Positions 18,346 to 25,737 of a DNA stretch of 45,725 nt are shown here, in pieces; the stretch's first letter is position 1, and every line of letters begins with the position of its first letter. The stretch is taken from the NCBI GenBank assembly GCA_021738565.1, contig JAIPBT010000035.1:1-45725 (forward strand), in the 5' to 3' direction. The position numbers and the translations under genes were made by a program. The notes beneath the pieces are model-generated. The model did no database searches. It was given only the letters and a program-made list of their open reading frames with translations, and had not been told where the DNA came from. The DNA is from Bacteroidales bacterium (GTDB lineage Bacteria > Bacteroidota > Bacteroidia > Bacteroidales > GCA-2748055).

Positions 18346-20118
18346 ATGAGTGCTAAAAAATTCCAGGACAGGGTAAACCAGTTTCGTATGAGATATTTCC
18401 CGGGGCACCGGTTTTTATCTCTGCTGGCTGCTTTTGTCGGACTTGCGGTTGGGGTTTCTGCCGTAATCATTAAAAACCTCGTACACCTCCTCCAGGAAAC
18501 TTTGTCAAAGATTACAGACGGAGAGTTTCAAAGTTACCTGATCTTTCTGCTGCCCATTTCCGGCATTGTCCTTACGGTGATTTTTATCAAATACATCAAC
18601 AGGAAACCTGTTCGACACGGTATACCGGGAGTCCTGTTTGCTATTTCAAGAAACAATGCAATCATAAGGACCCATAATCTTTATTCCAGTGTTGTATCCA
18701 GCGCACTTACAGTCGGGTTTGGTGGGTCTGTCGGACTGGAGGGGCCTACAGTCGCTACTGGTGGAGCAATTGGCTCAAATATAGGGAGGCTGTTCAACCT
18801 TGGATATAAGGAGGTAACACTTTTGCTTTCATGTGCATGTGCAGGGGCAATGTCCGCTATATTTAAGGCTCCGATAGCCGGAATAGTATTTGCTATGGAG
18901 GTGATGATGCTCGACCTTACCATGTGGGTCATGATTCCTTTACTTATAGCCTCCGCGACGGGTGCGCTTACTTCCTATTTTTTCCTGGGACAAAATGTTC
19001 TCTATTCTTTCCAGATCATAGAAAAATTCCAGATGAACCAAATCCATTTTTACATACTTCTTGGCATAATCACCGGATTTGCTTCAGTATATTTTACCAG
19101 GATCTATAATTTCATCTCTGAGTTGCTTGAAAGAGTTGATGGTGTTTGGAAACGAATGTTAATCGCGGGAGGGTTGCTGAGCCTGATCATTTTTCTCCTC
19201 CCTCCTCTGTATGGTGAGGGTTATGAGATCGTAAATCAAAGTCTTAAAGGAGATTTTACCCATTTGTTCAATGGAACAATCTTTGAGAACTGGCAATCCA
19301 GTTTTATTCTTGTGATGCTTGTGTTAATGTTGATCATTGGGTTGAAAGTTGTGGCCACCACACTCACTTTTGCAGCCGGAGGAATAGGAGGTATTTTTGC
19401 ACCGACCCTGTTTATGGGAGCAAACCTGGGTCTTATGGTCGGACTGATTCTTAACCAGTTCGGAGTAGAAGTTTCAGTCAGCAATATGGCACTTGTGGGT
19501 ATGGCGGGAATGATCGCTGGTGTCATACATGCACCACTGACTTCAATATTCCTTGTTGCAGAGGTTACCAGTGGTTACGAATTATTTATGCCTTTGATAC
19601 TGGCATCAACGATATCCTATGCAACAACAAAGTATTTTGTTTCGAATTCGGTGTATACCATTCAGCTTGCGAAAAGAGGGGAATTAATGACCCATCATAA
19701 GGATAAGAACATTCTCTTATTGATGAACGTAAGTGAGCTTATTGAAAAGAATTTCAAGACCATTCACCCCAATGATACGTTGGGTGACCTGGTGAAAGTA
19801 ATTACCAGGTCCAGTAGAAATATATTTCCGGTAGTGACCGAAGATCAGAAATTTGTCGGTATAGTAAAACTGGACGATATCAGGCACATCATGTTCAACC
19901 AGGACATGTACAACAATACCAATGTCAGAGACCTGATGTTCATGCCGGAATATACCATTGATATTAATGAACAGATGGAGGAGGTAGCTTCTAAATTCAC
20001 CCTCAGCGGCAGGTATAATATTGCTGTTGTGGACGAGGGGAAATACATTGGATTTTTATCCCGTGCACGTGTTTTCAGTTCTTACAGGGAGATGCTAAAA
20101 CATTTTTCAGATGATTAA
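18346..20118 (+). CDS. ClC-family chloride channel/transporter with C-terminal CBS pair
   Basis: About 590 aa from ATG 18346 (MSAKKFQDR); the upstream frame to 18259 is less likely. The transmembrane ClC core shows the ion-path motifs RHGIPGVLF, FGGSVGLEGPTVATGGAIGS (gating Glu at about residue 132) and AAGGIGGIFAPTLFMGANLG. Two CBS domains follow after about residue 450 (TIHPNDTLGDLVKVI, FPVVTEDQKFVGIVKLDDI, NIAVVDEGKYIGFLSRARV) and may bind adenine nucleotides. The gating glutamate is present; whether it is a channel or a Cl-/H+ exchanger cannot be said. The stop TAA is the first half of the TAATTA target duplication of MITE copy 3. Confidence 0.92.
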   Translation: MSAKKFQDRVNQFRMRYFPGHRFLSLLAAFVGLAVGVSAVIIKNLVHLLQETLSKITDGEFQSYLIFLLPISGIVLTVIFIKYINRKPVRHGIPGVLFAISRNNAIIRTHNLYSSVVSSALTVGFGGSVGLEGPTVATGGAIGSNIGRLFNLGYKEVTLLLSCACAGAMSAIFKAPIAGIVFAMEVMMLDLTMWVMIPLLIASATGALTSYFFLGQNVLYSFQIIEKFQMNQIHFYILLGIITGFASVYFTRIYNFISELLERVDGVWKRMLIAGGLLSLIIFLLPPLYGEGYEIVNQSLKGDFTHLFNGTIFENWQSSFILVMLVLMLIIGLKVVATTLTFAAGGIGGIFAPTLFMGANLGLMVGLILNQFGVEVSVSNMALVGMAGMIAGVIHAPLTSIFLVAEVTSGYELFMPLILASTISYATTKYFVSNSVYTIQLAKRGELMTHHKDKNILLLMNVSELIEKNFKTIHPNDTLGDLVKVITRSSRNIFPVVTEDQKFVGIVKLDDIRHIMFNQDMYNNTNVRDLMFMPEYTIDINEQMEEVASKFTLSGRYNIAVVDEGKYIGFLSRARVFSSYREMLKHFSDD

Positions 20119-20121
20119 TTA

Positions 20122-20263
20122 GTGTCTGTCCATAAAGTCCGATAGCTGCATTGCTGCAAAAATCTTAAATCCTCGAATACGTTAGTATACTGCGGTTTAA
20201 GATTTTTGCGCGCTTTGCTCTCGAACTTTATGATCCAGCCACTCCAACTTTATTGACAAGCAC
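20122..20263 (+). mobile_element. GTGTC MITE family copy 3
   Basis: A 142-bp element from GTGTCTGTCCATAAAGT to ACTTTATTGACAAGCAC, flanked by perfect TAATTA repeats (20116-20121 and 20264-20269). Internal arms GCAAAAATCTTAAA / TTTAAGATTTTTGC pair perfectly. The tip differs from copies 1-2 (ATAC-GTTA-GTAT instead of ATCCG...CGGAT) yet is still self-complementary. The left TSD contains the ClC stop codon. Confidence 0.88.
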
Positions 20264-20269
20264 TAATTA

Positions 20270-20302
20270 GTGTCAGAAAGAAAACTCATATTATTTAATC
20301 AC
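20270..20302 (+). mobile_element. Partial element related to the 32-bp mini-element at 35416
   Basis: GTGTCAGAAAGAAAACTCAT directly abuts the right TSD of MITE copy 3 and matches the first 21 bases of the mini-element at 35416-35436. It ends near AATCAC but has no second target duplication, so it is a decayed or nested copy. Confidence 0.5.
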
Positions 20303-20404
20303 ATCCGGAATCTATTACAATACCACGACAAAGGTTTTTTGATTCAGACATTTTTCAGTCGGCTGTAACCAATAATCTATTAATTTTGCTAAAAATCTGA
20401 TGAT

Positions 20405-21220
20405 ATGAATACCGAAGTGATTTTTGATAAAATAACCGAAATTTTTGTTGATTACGGTCCCAGGATGCTGGGAGCAATTTTAGTGCTCATTATCGGTGGA
20501 TGGCTCATAAGATTAATTATGAGGGGAATGGGCAGGATGATGGAGAGAAGCAAGTTAGACGGTTCACTGATCCCATTCCTGGGGACCCTCACACGGACCC
20601 TGTTAAGGATACTGCTCTTTATCAGTGTGCTTGGCATGATGGGGATAGAAATGACCTCCTTCATTGCTGTGCTGGGTGCAGCCGGTCTGGCTGTCGGCCT
20701 GGCGCTTTCCGGGACACTGCAGAATTTTGCAGGCGGGGTTATGATCTTAATGTTCAAACCTTTCAAGGTTGGTGATTACATCGAGGCACAGGGGCATGCT
20801 GGTTCCGTAAAAGAGATACAGATATTCAATACAATTCTGAAAACGCCGGATGCTAAGATCATAATCATTCCCAACGGGGGATTGTCCAATTCCTCAATGA
20901 TCAATTATTCCGCTGAAGAAAACCGAAGGGTTGAGTGGACATTTGGCATTGGCTATGGCGACAATGTCTCAAAAGTAAAGGATATCATTCAAAAATTGCT
21001 GAATGAGGATGACCGGATTCTTACTGATCCTGAACCTTTCCTTGCAGTTGCCTCCCTGGGAGACAGTTCGGTAAATATTGTTGTGAGGGTATGGGTAAGA
21101 TCCGGTGATTTCTGGAGCCTCTATTTTGATATGAATGAAAAGGTATACAATGCATTCAATGCCGGTGGAATCAACATACCTTTCCCGCAGATGGATGTGC
21201 ATCTGCATGAAAATAAATGA
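20405..21220 (+). CDS. MscS-family small-conductance mechanosensitive channel
   Basis: 271 aa, close to the length of E. coli MscS. Three membrane helices: GAILVLIIGGWLIRLIMRGM, a second LRILLFISVLGMMGIEM, and the pore helix AAGLAVGLALSGTLQNFAGGVMIL with the Gly/Ala packing pattern. A beta domain FKVGDYIEAQGHAGSVKEI and a C-terminal cytoplasmic domain (VEWTFGIGYGD, FPQMDVHLHE) follow. It releases solutes on hypo-osmotic shock. The next gene starts 4 bp after its stop, so the sulfotransferase-like gene is probably in the same transcript. A -7-like TAATTTTG lies at 20381-20388 without a clear -33 partner. Confidence 0.92.
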   Translation: MNTEVIFDKITEIFVDYGPRMLGAILVLIIGGWLIRLIMRGMGRMMERSKLDGSLIPFLGTLTRTLLRILLFISVLGMMGIEMTSFIAVLGAAGLAVGLALSGTLQNFAGGVMILMFKPFKVGDYIEAQGHAGSVKEIQIFNTILKTPDAKIIIIPNGGLSNSSMINYSAEENRRVEWTFGIGYGDNVSKVKDIIQKLLNEDDRILTDPEPFLAVASLGDSSVNIVVRVWVRSGDFWSLYFDMNEKVYNAFNAGGINIPFPQMDVHLHENK

Positions 21221-21223
21221 TAT

Positions 21224-21874
21224 ATGCAGGGAAAGATCATTGGCGTGGGTTTTCATAAAACCGGAACATCTACCCTTCGGGAGGCATTAAAAATATTGGG
21301 GTACAGGGTAAAGGATGCTACTCCCAGGGCATTGTTGCCTATTCTTCGGGGCAGGTATGACAAAGTTCTCAGGATGATTAATAAATACGATGCTGTTGAA
21401 GATACCCCATGGTTTAATATTTACAGGGAGCTTGACAACTTGATTCCGGGTTCAAAATTTATTTTGACAATCAGGGATGAAGAATCCTGGTATACCAGTG
21501 TCTCATATCACATTGGCAAACTACGCGCGGCACATCACGAATGGATCTACGGCAAGGGAAAAGGACTGCCGGCAGAGGACAAGCAGCATGCGATTTCTGT
21601 CTACAGGAATCATAACCAGGGAGTGATGGAGTATTTTAAAGAACGTCCCGGAGATCTATTGGTTCTTGATTTTACCAAAGGCAACAAATGGGATATGCTT
21701 TGCGGGTTCCTGGGAAGAGAAGTGCCTGAACAGCCTTTTCCGCATTACAACAAAACCCTTGTTTCAGAAAAGAATAGAAGTAACATGCGGAATAAATTCA
21801 GGTATTGCAAACACATGGTCAAGAACAGGATAAAGATATGGTATATCGGTGTTTTGAAGTTGGACAGACACTAA
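21224..21874 (+). CDS. Small sulfotransferase-family P-loop protein
   Basis: 216 aa. The N-terminus IGVGFHKTGTSTLREALKIL carries the PAPS-type P-loop, and KFILTIRDEESWYTSVSYH the second nucleotide-contact segment; the acceptor is unknown. No signal peptide or membrane helix, so probably cytosolic. The C-terminal residues are unusual: the last codons (LDRH) and the stop are supplied by an element end, GGACAGACAC, and the TAAATA target duplication, so the native C-terminus may have been altered or shortened. It is translationally close to mscS. Assignment to the broad sulfotransferase clan is good; the biochemical substrate is not inferable. Confidence 0.7.
   Translation: MQGKIIGVGFHKTGTSTLREALKILGYRVKDATPRALLPILRGRYDKVLRMINKYDAVEDTPWFNIYRELDNLIPGSKFILTIRDEESWYTSVSYHIGKLRAAHHEWIYGKGKGLPAEDKQHAISVYRNHNQGVMEYFKERPGDLLVLDFTKGNKWDMLCGFLGREVPEQPFPHYNKTLVSEKNRSNMRNKFRYCKHMVKNRIKIWYIGVLKLDRH
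21862..21871. mobile_element. End remnant of a reverse-oriented GTGTC MITE
   Basis: GGACAGACAC is the inverted MITE left end. It is immediately followed by TAAATA and then by MITE copy 4. It encodes the last residues of the upstream sulfotransferase frame. It probably marks an older insertion into which copy 4 landed. Confidence 0.5.
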
Positions 21875-21877
21875 ATA

Positions 21878-22024
21878 GTGCTTGTCAATAAAGTTGGAGT
21901 GGCTGGATCATAATGTTCGTTTGCAAGGCCTGCGAAGTCGGGAAATGCGGAGTCCAGATATATTATCGGGATGAGCAATTTTTCGACGAGCATAACGATG
22001 ATATCGGACTTTATGGACAGATAC
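21878..22024 (-). mobile_element. GTGTC MITE family copy 4 (inverted, different core)
   Basis: A 147-bp element on the opposite strand: GTGCTTGTCAATAAAGTTGG at the left, GGACTTTATGGACAGATAC at the right, with perfect TAAATA flanks (21872-21877 and 22025-22030). The outer 25-50 bp match the other copies, including GGAGTGGCTGGATCATAA, but the middle (about 21930-22000) lacks the TTTAAGATT arms. It is therefore a second subfamily or a recombinant. Confidence 0.85.
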
Positions 22025-22081
22025 TAAATAAATAATTTATCAGAAAGTAACTGATTTTCTATCTTTATCAAAAATAAGCAT

Positions 22082-23173
22082 ATGGGTCTGTTGATCTTTT
22101 ACCTGTTTTTTGCCTTGCTGATCTCCTTCCTATGCTCCATCATGGAAGCAGTTCTTCTTTCAATCCCGTTATCCTATTTGCTGGTAAAAAAGGAAAAAGG
22201 AAGCAGAACTGCCGGAAGTTTAATTAAATTGAAAAACAGGATCGATCAGCCCCTGTCTGCTATCCTATCATTAAATACTGTTGCCCATACATTGGGCGCA
22301 GCAGGTGTAGGTGCACAGGCCACAATGATATTTGGGGAGATGTATTTCGGGTTGGTTTCCGCGGTTTTAACATTGCTGATCCTCATTTTTTCAGAGATCA
22401 TTCCAAAAACCATTGGAGCCCGTTATTGGCGGCAACTGGCAATATTTGTCGGGAAGGCAGTTCTGGTTACAATAATCATAACCTATCCGCTGGTGCTTTT
22501 ATCGGCATTATTTACCCAATTGTTCTCAAAAAAGGACCACTTGAAAACCACCAGCAGGGAAGAATTTTCAGCACTTGCAAAGATCGGTAGGGAGGAGGGT
22601 ATTTTCGGCGAAAAAGAGAACAAAATTATCCAGAACATCCTTAGACTGAAAAACCTTAAAGTCGGTGAAATCATGACCCCGAGGGTGGTGGTTTCGGCAG
22701 CAGAGGAAAACATGGTTCTCAAGGATTTTCCCAAGGTTTCTTCATTGCTAAGATTTTCCAGAATTCCTGTCTATAATGAAACATTTGATAACATAACCGG
22801 CTTCGTTTTCAGGCAGGATGTTTTTGAAAAACTATCAGAAAAAGAATCAGATCTTAAATTAAAGGATCTGAAAAGAGATATCTTAATTACATATGAATCC
22901 AGGCCAATCTTAGGAGTCTGGGAAGAGCTTCTCGAAAGAAAACAGCACATTGCAGTTGTTGTGGATGAGTTTGGAGGATTGCAGGGGGTGGTTACCATGG
23001 AGGACATCATCGAAACCCTGCTTGGATTTGAGATCCTGGACGAGACCGATACTGTTACCGACATGCAGGAATTTGCCCGGCAGCGCTGGAAAAAGAGACA
23101 GGACAAGTACAAATATATCATGGGCTTTGATAATGAGGCCAAAAGCCAAAGGCCAGAGGCCAAAAGCCAATGA
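22082..23173 (+). CDS. CNNM/CorC-family membrane protein with CBS domains
   Basis: 363 aa. The N-terminal DUF21/CNNM membrane domain has about four hydrophobic segments (LLIFYLFFALLISFLCSIMEAVLLS, VSAVLTLLILIFSEIIPKTIG, VLVTIIITYPLVLLSALF). The motif SEIIPKTIG and then a CBS pair (VGEIMTPRVVVSAAEE, IAVVVDEFGGLQGVVTMEDIIETLLG) are typical of HlyC/CorC proteins tied to Mg/Co or other cation transport. The protein stops soon after the CBS pair, without the transporter-associated C-terminal domain found in CorC. The last 13 codons or so (EAKSQRPEAKSQ) are translated from an intergenic GGCCAAAAGCCA repeat, so the natural end was probably replaced. Confidence 0.85.
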   Translation: MGLLIFYLFFALLISFLCSIMEAVLLSIPLSYLLVKKEKGSRTAGSLIKLKNRIDQPLSAILSLNTVAHTLGAAGVGAQATMIFGEMYFGLVSAVLTLLILIFSEIIPKTIGARYWRQLAIFVGKAVLVTIIITYPLVLLSALFTQLFSKKDHLKTTSREEFSALAKIGREEGIFGEKENKIIQNILRLKNLKVGEIMTPRVVVSAAEENMVLKDFPKVSSLLRFSRIPVYNETFDNITGFVFRQDVFEKLSEKESDLKLKDLKRDILITYESRPILGVWEELLERKQHIAVVVDEFGGLQGVVTMEDIIETLLGFEILDETDTVTDMQEFARQRWKKRQDKYKYIMGFDNEAKSQRPEAKSQ

Positions 23174-23196
23174 TACTGGCTCCTGGCCCCCAAACT
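23138..23196. repeat. GGCCAAAAGCC short sequence repeat overlapping a gene end
   Basis: Repeated GGCCAAAAGCCAAAGGCCAG words, then GGCTCCTGGCCCC. The same vocabulary occurs at 258-292 and, inverted, at 37584-37620. Here it runs into the coding frame of the CNNM protein. Confidence 0.65.
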
Positions 23197-23238
23197 TATA
23201 TCAATTCTAAATTTCTGCCATCCACCTCGAAACAGGGT

Positions 23239-23266
23239 TGTTGAGATTGAATATTTATTATGTTTG
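23239..23266 (+). promoter_or_regulatory. Possible promoter of the aprBA-qmoABC operon
   Basis: The -7 box TATGTTTG (23259-23266) matches TAnnTTTG exactly; a TTGTTG about 15 nt upstream is a weak -33 element. Transcription from about 23272 would leave a 20-nt leader before the AprB start at 23293, which also argues against the alternative upstream ATG at 23260. Confidence 0.4.
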
Positions 23267-23292
23267 TTTCCAGACACCAACTCACTGAATCT

Positions 23293-23727
23293 ATGCCCAG
23301 TTTTGTAATTAACGAAAAATGCGACGGATGCAAGGCCCAGGACAAGACCGCCTGCCAGTACATCTGTCCGAACGACCTCATGGTACTTGACAAAGAATCC
23401 AACAAAGCATATAACCGGGCGGTAGATATGTGTTGGGAGTGTTACAGCTGTGTTAAAATATGTCCCAACCAGGCAATTGAAGTTCGTGGATATGCTGATT
23501 TCATGCCTTTGGGGGCTGCTGTTCAGCCGCTCAGAAGTACAGATTCCATCATGTGGTCAGTCAGGTTTCGCAATAAGCAGATAAAGCGCTTTAAGTTTCC
23601 GATCCGTACAATTCCCGAAGGCACATTGGTTCCTGATGGTGGATTTGAAGACGGGGCGGGTGACTTGCATGACCATGAGCTCAGAACAGAACCGGAAAGC
23701 CTGGGAACTAAGCTGTATAAGAAGTAG
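23293..23727 (+). CDS. aprB: Dissimilatory-type APS reductase, beta (ferredoxin) subunit
   Basis: 144 aa from ATG 23293 (MPSFVINEKCDGC). Carries two [4Fe-4S] clusters that pass electrons to the AprA flavin. Cluster 1 ligands are C10, C13, C21 and C25 (CDGCKAQDKTACQYICPNDL); cluster 2 ligands are C47, C50, C53 and C57 (CWECYSCVKICPNQAIEV). The following GYADFMPLGAAVQPLRSTDS and IMWSVRFRNKQIKRFKFPIR are diagnostic of AprB and not of ordinary ferredoxins; this tail wraps AprA in the known structures. The unequal spacing of the first cluster (C-x7-C) is also typical of AprB. First gene of aprBA-qmoABC; aprA starts 50 bp later. Cytoplasmic heterodimer with AprA. Confidence 0.93.
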   Translation: MPSFVINEKCDGCKAQDKTACQYICPNDLMVLDKESNKAYNRAVDMCWECYSCVKICPNQAIEVRGYADFMPLGAAVQPLRSTDSIMWSVRFRNKQIKRFKFPIRTIPEGTLVPDGGFEDGAGDLHDHELRTEPESLGTKLYKK

Positions 23728-23777
23728 ATTCTACAATAATACACTTCACGTCTTTATCTTAACTTATTAATTACCGG

Positions 23778-25682
23778 ATGAAAGCTGAAAATTTTGAAAC
23801 TGTCATTGTTGAAACGGACCTGTTGATCCTTGGTGGCGGCATGGCTGCCTGTGGTGCTGCTTTCGAAGCATCACACTGGGCAAAAAAACACAACAGGAAA
23901 ATTGTCCTGGTCGATAAAGCTGCTATGGAAAGAAGCGGCGCAGTCGCAATGGGCCTTTCGGCCATCAATCTTTACCTGGGGTTAAAAAATGGAAAGAATA
24001 CAATTGAAGATTATGTCAACTACGTGAAGAACGACCTTATGGGCATCACAAGGGAGGATTTGGTGGCAAACATTGCAAGGCACGTTGATTCAACGGTTCA
24101 CTTATTTGAAAAATGGGGACTGCCTATCTGGAAGGACGAGGAGGGGAATTACATCAATGAAGGGAGATGGCAGATAATGATCCACGGTGAAGCCTATAAA
24201 AACATTGTCTCTGAGGCAGCCAAAACCGCATTGAAGGAGCTTGGAGAAAACGGCAGGTATTATGAAAGGGTTTTTATCACCGAACCAATTATGGAAGGTG
24301 GCAGGTGCATTGGAGCAGTTGGCTTCAGTGTCAGGGAAATGAAGTTTTATGTTTTCAGGGCCAGGGCTGTTCTGGATACAATGGGGGGAGCCGTTCATGT
24401 ATTTCGGCCGCGTTCCGTGGGAGAAGGACTGGGCAGGTCATGGTACCCGCCTTTCAATTCCGGGGCAAGCGCCTATTTTACGATCAGGGCCGGAGCCGAG
24501 ATGACATGCCAGGAGGTGAGGTTCGTTCCTGTAAGATTCAAGGATTCCTACGGACCCGTTGGGGCTTGGTTCCTGTTATTCAAGTCAAGGGCTACCAATG
24601 CCAAAGGTGAGGACTATATGGAAAAAAGGGCAAAGGAACTGGAAAAGTGGGCCCCCTATGGTACAGTAAAACCAACCCCGGCGAATTTACGCAATTACCT
24701 GATGCTTAAAGAAATTGAAGAGGGCAACGGTCCCATATACATGCGGACAGAAGAAGCCATCAAAAAGCATGTTGCCGATATTCCGGATGAGAAGGAGGCC
24801 CGCAGGAAATTAAAGCACCTGGAATCGGAGGCATGGGAAGATTTTCTCGATATGACCATCAGCCAGGCATTGAACTGGGCCGCGCACAATATAATGCCGG
24901 AGGAATCTCCTTCAGAAATATCAGCATGTGAACCCTATTTCATCAGCTCACATTCGGGGGCATCAGGGGCATGGGTCAGCGGTCCTGCAGATCTCGGTAA
25001 CAGCGAGACTTCGTGGGGTTATGATAACCTGACTACCGTTCCAGGACTTTTTGCTGCTGGCGATGCTTCCGGCGCCTCTTCACACAAATTCTCATCCGGG
25101 TCCTTTACGGAAGGTAGAATCGCTGGCAAGGCTGCCATTGCTTATTGCGTTGATAATGAAATAACTCCGGGCATCAGTGATGATCAGATCAATGAACTCA
25201 GGGAGATGGTTTTTAAACCCCTTGCAACGTACGACGACAATAAGGATTATGCCAATGACCCGGATGTAAATCCGAATTTTATAAAGCCAAAGATGTTCAT
25301 GTTCCGGTTGCAGAAGATAATGGATGAGTATGCAGGGGGAGCTTCCGTAGGGTTCAGGACTTCAGAGCCTCTGCTCAAAAAGGGTTTGGAATACCTGGAA
25401 TTTATGAAGGAGGATGCCGGTAAACTGGCTGCATCAGACATGAATGAATTGATGCGGTGCTGGGAAAACATCCATCGTCTCTGGCAGGCCGAATCACATA
25501 TCCGGACCATGCTCTTCAGGGAAGAGACCCGCTGGCCAGGATACTATTTCAGGACCGACTTTCCTGAAATGAAGAGCGAGTGGGAAGTTTTTGCCAATTG
25601 CAAATGGGATCCCGGCAGTGACAGCTGGCAAATGATAAAGAGGGAGGTGCCAGGCATGATCACAAAAAAGCAGGAAGAATGA
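23778..25682 (+). CDS. aprA: Dissimilatory-type APS reductase, alpha (FAD) subunit
   Basis: 634 aa, the usual length. Reduces adenosine 5'-phosphosulfate to sulfite and AMP, or runs in reverse, using FAD. The N-terminal dinucleotide fold is TDLLILGGGMAACGAAFEAS. A succinate-dehydrogenase-like flavoprotein layout follows, but with AprA-specific stretches: MERSGAVAMGLSAINLYLG, VHVFRPRSVGEGLGRSWY, EMTCQEVRFVPVRFKDSYGP, and ISSHSGASGAWVSGPAD with the active-site His at about residue 392. Near the C-terminus, AESHIRTMLFREETRWPGYYFR is also typical. No key stretch is missing. The partner AprB lies upstream, and the QmoABC complex that connects AprAB to menaquinone lies downstream. Direction (reductive or oxidative) cannot be read from sequence by eye. 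Confidence 0.94.
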   Translation: MKAENFETVIVETDLLILGGGMAACGAAFEASHWAKKHNRKIVLVDKAAMERSGAVAMGLSAINLYLGLKNGKNTIEDYVNYVKNDLMGITREDLVANIARHVDSTVHLFEKWGLPIWKDEEGNYINEGRWQIMIHGEAYKNIVSEAAKTALKELGENGRYYERVFITEPIMEGGRCIGAVGFSVREMKFYVFRARAVLDTMGGAVHVFRPRSVGEGLGRSWYPPFNSGASAYFTIRAGAEMTCQEVRFVPVRFKDSYGPVGAWFLLFKSRATNAKGEDYMEKRAKELEKWAPYGTVKPTPANLRNYLMLKEIEEGNGPIYMRTEEAIKKHVADIPDEKEARRKLKHLESEAWEDFLDMTISQALNWAAHNIMPEESPSEISACEPYFISSHSGASGAWVSGPADLGNSETSWGYDNLTTVPGLFAAGDASGASSHKFSSGSFTEGRIAGKAAIAYCVDNEITPGISDDQINELREMVFKPLATYDDNKDYANDPDVNPNFIKPKMFMFRLQKIMDEYAGGASVGFRTSEPLLKKGLEYLEFMKEDAGKLAASDMNELMRCWENIHRLWQAESHIRTMLFREETRWPGYYFRTDFPEMKSEWEVFANCKWDPGSDSWQMIKREVPGMITKKQEE

Positions 25683-25737
25683 CCTCCCTGGACAATATTC
25701 AATTCAAACAGGGAATTGAACAGATAGAAGGATAGTG

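Noticed and set aside
23778-25682. aprA as succinate dehydrogenase/fumarate reductase flavoprotein
   Set aside because: The general fold is shared, but AprA-specific stretches and the aprB and qmo neighbours decide for APS reductase.
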